Origin: Apodemus sylvaticus
Taxonomy: Eukaryota; Chordata; Mammalia; Rodentia; Muridae
NCBI RefSeq assembly: GCF_947179515.1
Contig: NC_067473.1
Location: 98,360,782 to 98,424,781, forward strand
DNA: 64,000 nt
Direction: 5' to 3'
Below, one piece after another: positions 21,068-32,052 of this stretch (position 1 is its first letter; every line of letters begins with the position of its first letter). The position numbers and the translations under genes were made by a program. A model generated the notes under the pieces. It saw nothing but the letters and a program-made list of their open reading frames with translations, was not told where the DNA came from and made no database searches.

Positions 21068-24000
21068 TTAATATCCACTTATTAGTGAGTGCATACCATG
21101 ATTCACCTTTTGAGTCTGGGTTACCTCACTTAGTATGATATTCTCTAGCTCAATCCTTTTGCCTAAGAATTTCATGAATTCATTGTTTCTAATGGCTGAA
21201 TAGTACTCCATTGTGTAGATATACCACATTTTTTGCATCCACTCTTCTGTTGAGAAATACCTGGGTTCTTTCCAGCATCTGGCAATTATAAATAGGGCTG
21301 CTATGAACATAGTAGAACATGTATCCTTATTACATGGTGGGGAGTCTTCTGGGTATATGCCCAGGAGTGGTATAGCAGGATCTTCTGGAAGTGAGGTGCC
21401 CAGTTTTCGGAGGAACCGCCAGACTGATTTCCAGAGTGGTTGTACCAATTTGCAACCCCACCAGCAGTGGAGGAGTGTTCCTCTTTCTCCACACCCTCTC
21501 CAACACCTGCTGTCTCCTGAATTTTTAATCTTAGCCATTCTGACTGGTGTAAGATGAAATCTTAGGGTTGTTTTGATTTGCATTTCCCTAATGACTAATG
21601 AAGTTGAGCATTTTTTTAAGATGCTTCTCCGCCATCCGAAGTTCTTCAGGTGAGAATTCTTTGTTTAACTCTGTACCCCATTTTTTAATAGGGTTGTTTG
21701 GTTTTCTGGAGTCTAACTTCTTGAGTTCTTTATATATATTGGATATTAGCCCTCTATCTGATGTAGGATTGGTGAAGATCTTTTCCAAATTTGCTGGTTG
21801 CCAAATTGTCCTCTTGATGGTGTCCTTTGCCTTACAGAAACTTTGTAATTTTATGAGGTCCCATTTGTCAATTCTTGCTCTTAGATCATACACTATTGGT
21901 GTTCTGTTCAGAAACTTTCTCCCTGTACCGATGTCCTCAAGGGTCTTCCCCAGTTTCTTTTCTATTAGCTTCAGAGTGTCTGGCTTTATGTGGAGGTCCT
22001 TGATCCATTTGGATTTGAGCTTAGTACAAGGAGACAAGGATGGATCAATTCGCATTCTTCTGCATGCTGACCTCCAGTTGAACCAGCACCATTTGTTGAA
22101 AAGGCTATCTTTTTTCCATTGGATGTTTTCAGCCTCTTTGTCGAGGATCAAGTGGCCATAGGTGTGTGGGTTCATTTCTGGATCTTCAATCCTGTTCCAT
22201 TGATCCTCCTGCCTGTCACTGTACCAATACCATGCAGTTTTTAACACTATTGCTCTGTAGTATTGCTTGAGGTCAGGGATACTGATTCCCCCAGATTTTC
22301 TTTTGTTGCTGAGAATACTTTTAGCTATCCTGGGTTTTTTGTTATTCCAGATGAATTTGATAATTGCTCTTTCTAACTCTGTGAAGAATTGAGTTGGGAT
22401 TTTGACGGGTATTGCATTGAATCTGTATAGTGCTTTAGGCAAAATGGCCATTTTAACTATATTGATTCTACCGATCCAAGAGCATGGGAGGTTTTCCCAT
22501 TTTTTGAGGTCTTCTTCCATTTCCTTCTTCAGAGTCTTGATGTTCTTGTCATACAGATCTTTCACATGTTTGGTAAGAGTCACCCCAAGATACTTTATAC
22601 TGTTTGTGGCTATTTTGAAGGGGGTCATTTCCCTAATTTCTTTCTCAGCCTGCTTATCCTTTGAGTATAGGAAGGCCACTGATTTGCTTGAGTTGATTTT
22701 ATAACCTGCCACTTTGCTGAAGTTGTTTATCAGCTCTAGGAGCTCTCTAGTGGAGTTCTTTGGGTCACTTAGGTAGACTATCATGTCGTCTGCAAATAAT
22801 GATAGTTTGACTTCTTCCTTTCCAATTTGTATCCCTTTGACCTCCTTATGTTGTCGAATTGCCCGTGCTAGTACCTCAAGTACAATATTGAAAAGATAAG
22901 GAGAAAGGGGGCAGCCTTGTCTGGTCCCTGATTTCAGTGGGATTGCTTCAAGTTTCTCTCCATTTAGTTTGATGCTGGCTACCGGTTTGCTGTATATTGC
23001 TTTTACTATGTTTAGGTATGGGCCTTGAATTCCTGTTCTCTCCAAGACTTTAAGCATGAAGGGATGCTGAATTTTGTCAAATGCTTTTTCAGCATCCAAT
23101 GAAATGACCATGTGGTTTTGTTCTTTGAGTTTGTTTATGTAGTGGATTGTATTGATGGATTTCCGTATATTGAACCAACCCTGCATTCCTGTGATAAAGC
23201 CTACTTGATCATGGTGGATGATCGTTTTGATGTGTTCTTGGATTCGGTTGGCAAGAATTTTATTGAGTATTTTTGCATCGATGTTCATAAGAGAAATTGG
23301 TCTGAAGTTCTCTTTCTTTGTTGGATCTTTTTGTGGCTTTGGTATCAGCGTAATTGTGGCTTCATAGAAGGAATTGGGTAGTGTTCCTTCTGTTTCTATT
23401 TTGTGGAATAGTTTGAAGAGTATTGGTGTTAACTCTTCTTTGAAGGTCTGGTAGAATTCTGCACTGAAGCCATCTGGTCCTGTGCTTTTTTTGGTTGGAA
23501 GACTTTCTATGATTCCTTCTATTTCTTTAGGCATTATGGGACTGTTTAGATGGTCTAGTTGGTCCTGATTTAATTTTGGTATTTGGTATCTGTCAAGGAA
23601 ATTGCCCATTTCTTTCAGATTCTCCAGTTGTGTTGAGTACAGGTTCTTGTAGTAGGATCTGATGATTTTTTGGATTTCCTCAGTTTCCATTGTTATATCT
23701 CCCTTTTCATTTCTAGGTTGTTAATTTGGATACTTTCTCTCTGCCCTTTGGTCAGTCTGGCTAAGGGTTTATCTATCTTGTTGATTTTCTCAAAGAACCA
23801 GCTCCTGGTTTTGTTGATTTTTTGTATGGTTCTCTTTGTTTCTACTTGATTGATTTCGGCCCTGAGTTTGATGATTTCCTGCCTTCTACTCCTCCTGGGC
23901 GAAATAGCTTCTTTTTGTTCTAGGGCTTTCAGGTGTGTCATTAAGCTGGTAATGTATGCTCTCTCCATTTTCTTTTTGGAGGCACTCAGGGCTATGAGTT

Positions 24001-24901
24001 TTCCTCTTAGCACTGCTTTCATTGTGTCCCATAGATTTGGGTATGTTGTGTTTTCATTTTCATTGTGTTCTAAAAAGTCTTTAATTTCTTTCTTTATTTC
24101 TTCCTTGACCAAGGTATCATTGAGTAGAGTGTTGTTCAGTTTCCACATGTATGTGGGTTTTCTGTTGTTTCTGTTGCTATTGAAGACCACTTTTACTCCA
24201 TAGTGATCAGATAGGAGGCATGGGATTAGTTCTATCTTCTTATATTTGTTGAGGTCTGTCTTGTGACCAATTATATGGTCGATTTTAGAAAAGGTACCAT
24301 GAGGTGCTGAGAAAAAGGTATATTCTTTTGTTTTAGGATAGAATGTTCTATATATATCTGTTAAATCTAATTGGTCCAAAGCTTCAATTAGTTTCATTGT
24401 GTCCCTGTTTATTTTCTGATTAGTCCCTTTTCCTGATCGGTCCATTGAGGAAAGTGCAGTGTTGAAGTCACCCACAATTATTGTGTTAGGTGCAATGTGT
24501 GCTTTTAGTTTTACTAAAGTTTCTTTTACGAAAGAGGGTGCCCTTGCATTTGGGGCATAGATGTTCAGGATTGACAGTTCTTCTTTTTGTATTTTTCCTT
24601 TGACCAGCAAGAAGTGTCCCTCAGGGTCTCTTTGGATGACTTTGGGTTGAAAGTCAATTTTATCTGATATTAAAATGGCTACTCCAACTTGTTTCCTGAG
24701 ACCATTTGCTTGTAAAATTGTCTTCCAGCCTTTTACTCTAAGGTAGTGTTTGTCTTTGACCCTGAGGTGTGTTTCCTGTAAGCAGCAAAATGTAGGGTCC
24801 TGTTTACGTATCCATTCAGTTAGTCTGTGTCTTTTTATTGGGGCATTAAGTCCATTGATGTTAAGAGATATTAAGGAATAGTGATTGTTACTTCCTATCA
24901 T
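21068..24901 (-). pseudogene. L1 ORF2 (endonuclease/reverse transcriptase), two frameshifts
   Basis: The first open part, 24901-23693 (402 codons), holds the APE-type endonuclease. It starts MIGSNNHYSLISLNINGLNA, with QETHL, VGDFNTALS and LLSDHYG motifs. A one-base deletion near 23717 shifts the frame. The second part, to 21588 (700 codons), has the RT domain with SGTRQGCPLSPY and the catalytic FADD. An extra A in the run near 21616-21622 shifts it again. The C-terminal cysteine-containing part then runs to LISGY at 21068. The three pieces together match normal ORF2 length. As it stands the gene cannot make full-length ORF2p. Confidence 0.93.
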
Positions 24902-24960
24902 TTTTGACGTTATTTTTTAAATTTGAATGCTTAACTTCTTTTGGATTTGATGAAAGGTTA

Positions 24961-26232
24961 CTATCTTGCTTTTTCCAGGGTGAAGTTTCCCTCCTTGTAT
25001 TGGTGTTGTCCTCCTATTATCCTTTTTTGGGCCGGGTTTGTGGATAGATATTGGGTAACCTTGGTTTTGTCATGGAATATCTTAGTTTCTCCATCTATGG
25101 TGATTGAGAGTTTTGCTGGATATAGTAGCTTTGGTTGGCATTTGTGTTCTCTTAGAGTCTGCATGAGATCTGTCCAGGACCTTCTAGCCTTCATAGTCTC
25201 AGGTGAAAAGTCTGCTGTGATTCTGATAGGTCTTCCTTTATATGTTACTTGGCCTTTTTCTCTTACTGCCTTTAGTATTCTTTCTTTGTTTAGAACATTT
25301 GGTGTTTTGATTATTATGTGACGGGAAGTATTTCTGTTCTGGTCCAGTCTGTTTGGAGTTCTGTAGGCTTCTTGTATATTCATGGGCATCTCTCTCTTTA
25401 GGTTAGGGAAGTTTTCTTCCATAATTTTATTGAAGATATTTGCTGGCCCTTTAAGTTGTAAATCTTCACTCTCATCTATGCCTATAATCCTTAGGTTTGG
25501 TCTTCTCATTGTGTCCTGGATTTCCTGGATATTTTGGGTTACAAGCTTTTTGCATTTTGCATTTTCTTTAACTGTTGAGTCCATGGTTTCTATGGAATCT
25601 TCACCATCTGAGATTCTTTCTTCTATCTCTTGTATTCTGTTGTTGATATTTGCATCTCTGTCCCCTGATTTCTTCCCAAGGCTTTCTATCTCCAAAGTTG
25701 TCTCCCTTTGCGTTTTCTTAGTTGTTTCTACTTCTGATTTTAGATCCTGGATGGTTTTGCTTAGCTCCTTCACTTGCATGTTTTTGTTTTCCTGTAATTC
25801 TTTAAGAGATTTTTGTGTTTCCTCTTTCATGAGCTCAGCCTGTTGACCAAAGTTCTCCTCTATTTCTTTAAGAGGTTTTTGTGTTTCGTCTTTCATGACC
25901 TCAGCCTGTTGACCAAAGTTCTCCTGTATTTCTTTAAGTGTTTTTTGCATTTCCTCCTTGTTGGCTTTTGTATTCTCCTGGATTTCTTTCAATGATTTTT
26001 GTGTTTCCCTTGCAAGGGCTTCTAACTTTTGATCCATTGTCTCCTGAATTTCTTTAAGTATGTCCTTCATGTGTTCCTGTACCAGGATCATGACCAGTGA
26101 TTTTAAATCCAAATCTTGTTTTACTGGTGTGATGGGGTATCCAGGACATGTTGGAAGAGGAGAATTGGGTTCAGATGTTGCCATATTGCCTTGATTTCTG
26201 TTAGTGACGTTCCTGCGTTTGCCTTTTGCCAT
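24961..26232 (-). CDS. L1 ORF1 protein (RNA-binding chaperone), open frame
   Basis: 423 codons from MAKGKRRN to a stop. L1 ORF1p forms coiled-coil trimers that coat L1 RNA. The N-terminal coiled-coil part (about residues 45-170) contains tandem 21-22-residue repeats of the type LKEIQENFGQQAEVMKDETQ. The central RNA-recognition part contains MRRPNLRIIGIDESEDLQLK (about residue 245). The C-terminal domain ends around LSTNPAQKRIIGG. Length exceeds the roughly 360-370 residues usual for murine ORF1p, because of the repeats. The ATG follows the monomeric 5'UTR directly. Coding capacity is intact by eye; expression is unknown. Confidence 0.9.
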   Translation of the reverse strand: MAKGKRRNVTNRNQGNMATSEPNSPLPTCPGYPITPVKQDLDLKSLVMILVQEHMKDILKEIQETMDQKLEALARETQKSLKEIQENTKANKEEMQKTLKEIQENFGQQAEVMKDETQKPLKEIEENFGQQAELMKEETQKSLKELQENKNMQVKELSKTIQDLKSEVETTKKTQRETTLEIESLGKKSGDRDANINNRIQEIEERISDGEDSIETMDSTVKENAKCKKLVTQNIQEIQDTMRRPNLRIIGIDESEDLQLKGPANIFNKIMEENFPNLKREMPMNIQEAYRTPNRLDQNRNTSRHIIIKTPNVLNKERILKAVREKGQVTYKGRPIRITADFSPETMKARRSWTDLMQTLREHKCQPKLLYPAKLSITIDGETKIFHDKTKVTQYLSTNPAQKRIIGGQHQYKEGNFTLEKAR

Positions 26233-26569
26233 CTAGTTCTCACTGGTGTTAGTTTTTCTTGTCAGTGCTGGACTCACCCGTGCAAGCTGCCCCTTCCCAG
26301 TTGGCCTCTGGTGCACAGCTTACCTCCTGCGATGCTTGTAGACAGGGTGCTGCTGCCCAGGCTGTTCAGATCCCAAAGCAGGCACCCGAAAGCTCCCGCT
26401 GGGGCCCGCTGGATTCACTGGAGCACACTGACTTCTCCCAGCTGGCCGCCCAGAAGCCCAGCTAGCCACTTGCAGGACTTGGAGATGTGGTGCTGCCGCC
26501 CAGGCTGATCTAGATCTGGAAGCGGAGAGAGTAGAGCTGAGGGCTTCTGCCTGAGGCCTTGCCCCAGAT
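26233..26569 (-). promoter_or_regulatory. L1 5'UTR, non-monomeric part before ORF1
   Basis: CG-containing, GC-rich leader between the monomer array and the ORF1 ATG at 26232. Large antisense frames here (for example 26320-26870) are by-products of GC content. Confidence 0.6.
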
Positions 26570-27414
26570 TGTGTCTGTGGACCAGATGGAGCCCGTGTGC
26601 ACCCCCAGGGAGTGCCGATGTTGTATGCTGCTGTGACCTCCCCTGTGTTCCGATCACTCCGCTGAGCAGCCGATCCGCCAACCGGGCTGTCGCACACAAG
26701 GTTAGCCTGGCCGCCCAGTCCCTGAGTCCAGGCAAAAGCCTGGGAGGCCAAGGTCCGAGCAAAGTTCCCCTAGGGCTATGACTGTTAATTGGGTCCGCCA
26801 GGTGACCTGGATGGCCGGCGTGTGCGTCCGCGCTCCCCGAAAGTACTGGGAGAGTCTGCTCTGCTAACAATCTCCTGGGCGGGTTGACTCACAGATGGCC
26901 CACCAAGCTGCCCAGTTCTTGGGGTCAGTCCTGTGCCTTTTGAGGCCTAGACCCCCGCTTTGTTAGCCTCAGGCTATGCCTGTTACAGGTCTGCCCGCCA
27001 GAGCTCTCTGTTGTCCTGCAGGCAAAATGGCGGCGGCGCGCGCGCAGGCCTGGGCAAAAAACCTCCTGGCTGGGTTGGCACCCCGATGGCCCCCCAACCA
27101 GCCCAGGGCCTGGGTGCAGGCCAACGCCAGTCGGGCTCAGACCACCGCGGTGTTGGCCTCGGATTATGTTTGTGTACCTCAGTCTGTCCGATCTCTGTAG
27201 TCCGGAACCAAGATGGATGCACCTCTCCTGACAGGTGGGAGGCCGAGTTCTGAAGTGGCTTCCGTGCAGGAAAGGCGCCGCACAACTGCAGCTGCTTGCC
27301 GCCCGGCTGGTCAGCGAAGGTCAGTGGTCGTGGGCGCAGGGCCTAACTGGTCCCTGTGTCGCCTTGGTTCCACTGCTGATGGCCCTTCAGCTGGACCAGC
27401 CGCTGCTGCACTCT
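26570..27414 (-). promoter_or_regulatory. L1 promoter built from ~195-bp tandem monomers
   Basis: Related blocks recur on the plus strand. GGGCTATGACTGTTA is at 26773, AGGCTATGCCTGTTA at 26971, and a weaker TCGGATTATGTTTGTG at about 27160. CTCCTGGGCGGGTTGACTC (26872) matches CTCCTGGCTGGGTTGGCAC (27063). Spacing is about 190-198 bp, as in murine L1 monomer promoters. On the minus strand YY1-like cores appear (CCATCTTGG near 27211, CCATTTTG near 27028). The array is CpG-rich (GGCGGCGGCGCGCGCG at 27030). Confidence 0.8.
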
Positions 27415-27429
27415 TCTGCCTACTTTTCT
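27415..27429. repeat. L1 target-site duplication, right copy
   Basis: TCTGCCTACTTTTCT, identical to 20797-20811. Confidence 0.92.
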
Positions 27430-27499
27430 ACCCTCAGAATCCTCCTTTGACTTTCGTCATTGAGGATTTACTGTCTTTTACTTATAATTCTGGAAATAG

Positions 27500-27790
27500 A
27501 AAAAAATCACTGGTCAGGATGCTGATGGAGGTCTTCAAGAAGGACATAAATAATTCCCTTAAAGAAATACAGGAAAACACAAGTAAATAGGGAGAAGCCC
27601 TTGAAGAACTAAAGAAAATCATAGCAAAACAGGTGAAGGAATTGAACAAAGCCATCCAGGATCTAAAGAAGGAGGTAGAAACAATAATGAAATCACTAAA
27701 GGAGACAACTAAGGACGTAGAAAACCCAGGAAAGAAGTCTGGAGTCATGGATCCAAGCATCAAAAACAGAATATAACATATAAAAGAAAA
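27500..27790 (+). mobile_element. Older L1 ORF1 fragment
   Basis: The translation includes FKKDINNSLKEIQENTSK, then stop-interrupted coiled-coil sequence to GKKSGVMDPSIKNRI-like sequence. Plus strand, opposite to the adjacent full-length L1. Confidence 0.8.
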
Positions 27791-27808
27791 AAATACAGGA
27801 AGGAAATA

Positions 27809-28016
<208 letters not shown>

Positions 28017-28424
28017 TATGTCTTATCCTTGGCTCCTTCTCCTTCTCAGGTTTTCTGCTATGATCTATGATGAGGTGAATATCACACTCCTGCCATCTAC
28101 TTCCTCCATGATACTCAACCTAACCATTAACCCACAGCAGTGAAGCCAGACTAACAAGAACTGAAACTGAGACGAAATAAGTATCCTCTCTTTGTCACAG
28201 TGCCTTGTCACAGTAAAGAAACAAAATACTTAGCAAACAACATACATGCCAGTGATTTTCCTCAGATATACCTGACACATCTGTGCTGGTACTATACACT
28301 TGGGTGCTGGAAGCAAGCTACGGAGAGCCTATTTACATGCAAATTAATGTAAGATAGTTGGAATTCTCAAACAACTATTTGTAACCCTATTCTATCTCTG
28401 TGTTTCAAAATGGTGCACAAGGCT

Positions 28425-28545
28425 GGATGTGATGGCCCATGCCATTTATAACAGTGATTAGAACAAGGTAGGTGGAATTTTGTGAGATCAAAATACACTT
28501 CCCAGTTTAACAGGCCATGAGACCTTCTCTCAAAAACAAATAACA
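28425..28545 (+). mobile_element. B1-like SINE relic
   Basis: GGCTGGATGTGATGGCCCAT, GGTAGGTGGAATTTTGTGAG and an A-rich end. Shared with 54635-54760, so older than duplication B. Confidence 0.5.
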
Positions 28546-28892
28546 AGTAAAATATATGCTTTCAACTACTTTTAATTAATACATTTGAGATTAGTTAACA
28601 TATTGATTTTATTGAAGTACAAAGTATTTCCCTCAACAAATATCAAACAGTATTATGATAAGACAGAAAAAGACTTGATTCCTATGATACAAAATCATAT
28701 TTACCATTAGTGTAGTGTAGTATTATATGAGTTATCACAATCTGCATATTAGGAAAATAAATGAAAAGACAGAGGAAGGAGATGTGGCCTAGGAACAGGA
28801 AGCATGCATAAGACGTTTTTTAAAAAGTCAAACAACAGGTTTTCTATGGATTTTGTATCTACATTTTTCTACATTCATAAAACCCTCTGTGT

Positions 28893-28894
28893 GG

Positions 28895-28932
<38 letters not shown>
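28893..28932 (+). repeat. (GT)n microsatellite
   Basis: A dinucleotide run. A GT run sits at the same place in duplication B copy 2 (55139-55168). Confidence 0.95.
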
Positions 28933-28937
<5 letters not shown>

Positions 28938-29530
28938 TGAGTGGGCACATATGTATGTCATAAAGAAATAGGTAGAAGGCAGAGAATGGAAGATTATTAG
29001 TTGGAGGGACATGTGGTGACAGAAGAAAAAAGGAGAATGAAGATTGTCAAAATACATAAAATACTTTTTATATATTTGCATTATAAAACACTTTATATAT
29101 GGGAATAAATAAAGTTAACCAAAAGGACAAATTGAACAAAATTGCCAGGAGTCCGAAAGTAGGAGAGACCCATCAGAGCTGAGCTAAGCAAAAGCCAAGT
29201 TCTCTTCTGTACCTTCCAATGTGAATATAGCCAGAAAGGCTCTTGATTTAGTTCATGTAGACTCACATTGGAACTTTTCTTTCCAGAATATAAGATAATA
29301 AATTTGTCAAGCTCAATACACAGAATCTAAGCATGTGAAATTAAAAAAAAAAAGACACAATTGTCTTTACATCCTTTTTGCCATAAGAGACTTCCAAGAC
29401 AAAAGATCAGTTCATTAATTTTCTACCAAACTCTGCAACAGTTAAGCATAGCATCTTCAGGGCAAAAAGGAAGTGTGTAGGCCTGGGGATGTGTGGTGTG
29501 GTGCAGGCAGCCAGTTAGAATCTCAGAGGA

Positions 29531-29558
29531 GGTTAGTGTAGGAGGCTGATGCACTGTG
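29531..29558 (-). promoter_or_regulatory. 12-spacer V(D)J recombination signal of the Igkv6-like gene
   Basis: Reading the minus strand: heptamer CACAGTG (29558-29552, perfect), 12-base spacer, nonamer ACACTAACC (29539-29531; consensus ACAAAAACC). It abuts the last V codon, as RAG recombination requires. Confidence 0.92.
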
Positions 29559-30089
29559 GGAGGAGAGCTGTAAACCTGTGCACAGTAATAATCTGCCAGG
29601 TCTTCAGCCTGCACACTGCTGATGGTGAGAGTGAAATCTGTCCCAGATCCACTGCCTGTGAAGCGATCAGGGACCCCAGTTAACCTGTTGGATGCCCCAT
29701 ATATCAGCAGTTTAGGAGACTGTCCTGGTTTCTGCTGGTACCAATTCACAACTGTACCCACATTCTGACTGGCCTTGCAGTTCATGGCCTCCCCGTCTCC
29801 CACTGATGTGGATATGGATTTTTGTGTCTGGGTCATAACAATGTCTCCATCAACACCTGCAATCAAAAACAGATAATGAGTATACACTTATATACTCAAA
29901 AATTTTGTAATACACATCTTAGAATCCAACTGTCTTTTCTAATGTAATTTTCTTTTTTATCACTTGCTTCCTATAGGAAATAGGTATTTCTCTACAAATG
30001 AATTACTTTTAAGACAATATAATACTTTTAAATGTCTCACCAGAAAACCAGAGCAACACGAATATGAAGACCTGAGTCTGTGACTCCAT
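29559..30089 (-). CDS. Igkv6-like: Immunoglobulin kappa variable segment, Igkv6-like, apparently functional
   Basis: Germline V segment of the kappa light chain. After joining to a Jk segment it encodes the antigen-binding variable domain. The leader exon 30041-30089 gives MESQTQVFIFVLLWFS. The more upstream in-frame Met of Igkv6 leaders is ATC here, so translation must start at the second Met. The donor is GTGAGA. The V exon 29559-29856 starts after a TGCAG acceptor and encodes GVDGDIVMTQTQKSISTSVG. It has Cys in MNCKAS, Trp in VNWYQQKPGQ, the framework 3 TDFTLTISSVQAEDLADYYC, and CDR3 start AQVYSSPP. No stop or frameshift. It is transcribed opposite to the Igkv3-like relics. Subgroup assignment is from recalled family motifs. 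Confidence 0.92.
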
Positions 30090-30140
30090 CTTGATGCCGA
30101 TGCTGGTCTGAGGCATTTCAGATCACACTTTAAAGGCCTG

Positions 30141-30190
30141 GTTTATAAATCATGGGCAGATGGTCTGGTCTGTTAAGAACCTATGCAAAG
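30141..30190 (-). promoter_or_regulatory. Igk V promoter: TATA-like box and imperfect octamer
   Basis: On the minus strand ATTTATAAAC (30150-30141) lies about 55 bp upstream of the leader ATG. CTTTGCAT (30190-30183) is one base from the octamer ATTTGCAT. An E-box CAGCTG lies further upstream (30225-30230). Confidence 0.65.
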
Positions 30191-30589
30191 TAGTCTTCAA
30201 ATAAGGAAGTAAATTGGCTGGACACAGCTGTGTGACAGCATCCAGGTCAAATCAACAGCCAAAAGTACTATAAAAGACAGGAAGTAATCACTGGAAAGGA
30301 AGTCAACATAGAAGCTCAAGGACCAATTTAAAGCTCTGAAACAACAAGTGTGTAGATGCTCTCATGACAGGCTTCCATTGTAAATTAAGAGATAAATTTT
30401 ACAGAAATAATAGAACAACTACCTTTGATTCAAACCTGAGGAAACAATAATTCCTATATAACAACAACAAAATAAACAGGGAAAGTGGAAAAAGAAAGGA
30501 AAGAAAGAAGTGAAAGGGGAGAGGAGGGAAAGAAAGAGAAGGATGGAGGAGGAATATTGAACTGCGTAGGTAAGAGAAAAGTGGAGGTC
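30191..30589. other. V gene 5' flank; no gene
   Basis: Shared with 56378-56800 in duplication B. It includes a purine-rich block (30476-30560). No other feature. Confidence 0.6.
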
Positions 30590-32013
30590 AGTCCCTGCAG
30601 CTACTGAAACAGGACTCACTTTGTGTCACCTCTGGTCAGCATCTGCAACAGACTGACATCCTGGTGGTCCTCTGGGTCCAGCAGCATCTCCATGCATCCA
30701 GCCATCTGTGCCCCTGTGCTGTGAGTGCTTTTGAAACTCAAAGGAGACAGTATTCAGAGTTCTTGTATAAGTTGGCCTTGTGAGGAGTTGGCTATAATTT
30801 AATTCCATCTCCCGGTTTTCTGTAAGCACATCGAGAACCATGACTAGCTTTACTAAAGAAAAGTTTGAATGACATATCCTTGATGAAGGCTTTATATACT
30901 GCTAAAGACATTCTGGACCAAATATATATCAATGAAGTATCTTTCTCTGACTGTAAGGATCCTTTCTATGTTGTGAACTTCTGGGACATTTTAAAGAAGT
31001 ATCTGAGGTGGCTAAAGCTCTGCCCTGTGTCACTCCCTTTTAAGCAGTGAAATGTAATGACAGCAGAGCCATAGTGAACACCCTAACTGCTATTGGGACA
31101 GAATTTGACTGTTCAAGGAAGACTGAAATACAGTTGGTGCAGGGAATTGGGGTGCCTCCAGAGAGGATTATCTATGCAATTACTTGTAAACAAGTGTCTC
31201 CCATAAAGAATGCTATCAGTATCAGAGTCCAGATGATGACCCTTAACAGTGAAACTGAATTGATGAAAGTCAGCAGAGTATATCCAAAGGCAAAGTTGGT
31301 TTTGCAGATTGCCATTGATGATTCCAGAGCATTTTGTCACCTCAATGACAAATTAGTTGCCACACTCAAAACCAGGAGCTTCTCTTGGAATGGGCAAAAA
31401 AGCTAAATGTTGAAATCATTGGAGGGCAGTCATTGTACTTACCCTGAGATCCTCATGCATGAAGTGTCAGATGCCCCCTGTATATTTGATATGGGAACAG
31501 AAGTTGATTTCAGCATGTATCTGCTTGATATTGGTGGTGGTTTTCCTGGATCTAAAGATACAAAGCTAAAATTTGAAGAGATCACCAGTGTGATCATCCC
31601 AGCTCTGGACAAGTGTTTCCCATCAGACTCTAAAGTGAGAATCTAGCTGAGTGAGGCAGATACTATGATCAGCTTTAACACTTAAAGTCAATAATGCTCC
31701 CCCCAAAAAAGCATGTGGAATGAACAGACCAACTCTGATGATGACGATGAGTCAAATGATCAAATCATCATGAATTATGTGAATGATGGAGTGTATGGAT
31801 CATTTAACTGCAATCTTTATGATCATGCACATGGTAAGGCCCTGCTGCAGAAGAGACCCAAGCCAGATAAGAAATATTACTCATTCACCATATGGGGACA
31901 AACATGTGATGTACTTGATAGGATTGTTGAGTGCTGTAACCTACCTGAAATGCATGTGGCTGATTGGATGCTGTTGGAGGTCATGGGTGCATACACTGTT
32001 TCTGCTGCTGCTA
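30590..32013 (+). pseudogene. Odc1-ps: Processed pseudogene of ornithine decarboxylase, 3'-truncated
   Basis: The parent enzyme is the PLP-dependent decarboxylase that makes putrescine. The 5'UTR-like part precedes an initiator-like ATG at about 30840. Coding similarity includes NDSRAIVNTLTAIGTEFDCS (from 31051), MMTLNSETELMKVSRVYPKA (31232), the PLP-binding loop region LLDIGGGFPGSKDTKLKFEE (31521), NDGVYGSFNCNLYDHAHGKA (31782) and LPEMHVADWMLLEVMGAYT. Stops and frameshifts break it, for example at 31404 and 31644. It ends abruptly in the ATF motif at 32013, where an L1 A-tail begins. No introns, so it is a retrocopy. It was duplicated together with the Igkv6-like gene. Confidence 0.93.

Positions 32014-32052
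<39 letters not shown>

Larger units (their letters stand above)
20812..27414 (-). mobile_element. Full-length L1 retrotransposon
   Basis: A 6.6-kb element is flanked by a perfect 15-bp target-site duplication. The A-tail appears as a T-rich run at 20812-20830. Minus-strand order is 5'UTR (27414-26233), ORF1 (26232-24961), ORF2 (24901-21068) and a short 3'UTR of about 240 bp. The 3'UTR has a G-rich stretch (plus-strand C-runs at 20875-20945). ORF1 is open; ORF2 has two one-base frameshifts. Completeness and the perfect duplication indicate a recent insertion relative to the other L1s here. The same short 3'UTR type occurs at 32130-32350, 35070-35300 and 37201-37480. Confidence 0.95.
28020..32013. 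repeat. Segmental duplication B, copy 1
   Basis: Collinear with about 54225-58650. Shared in order are a CCCACAGCAGTGAA block ending in an MaLR-like GTCACAGTAAAGA tail, an old B1, a GT microsatellite, an Igkv6-like V gene with promoter (minus strand), a purine-rich block, and an Odc1 retrocopy (plus strand). The copy ends where an L1 cuts the Odc1 retrocopy at 32013. Both copies are clearly diverged. Confidence 0.88.

Noticed and set aside
21598..25846. Plus-strand open frames of 60-190 codons across the full-length L1
   Set aside because: They are antisense shadows of ORF1/ORF2, hydrophobic by reverse complementation of A-rich codons.
26320..27285. Several GC-rich frames over the L1 5'UTR
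   Set aside because: Long frames are expected in GC-rich sequence with few stop codons. They overlap each other on both strands and lie in a monomer promoter.
31407..31646. Functional ornithine decarboxylase exon
   Set aside because: The surrounding frame has multiple stops and shifts, no introns exist, and the 3' part is cut by an L1. It is a processed pseudogene.
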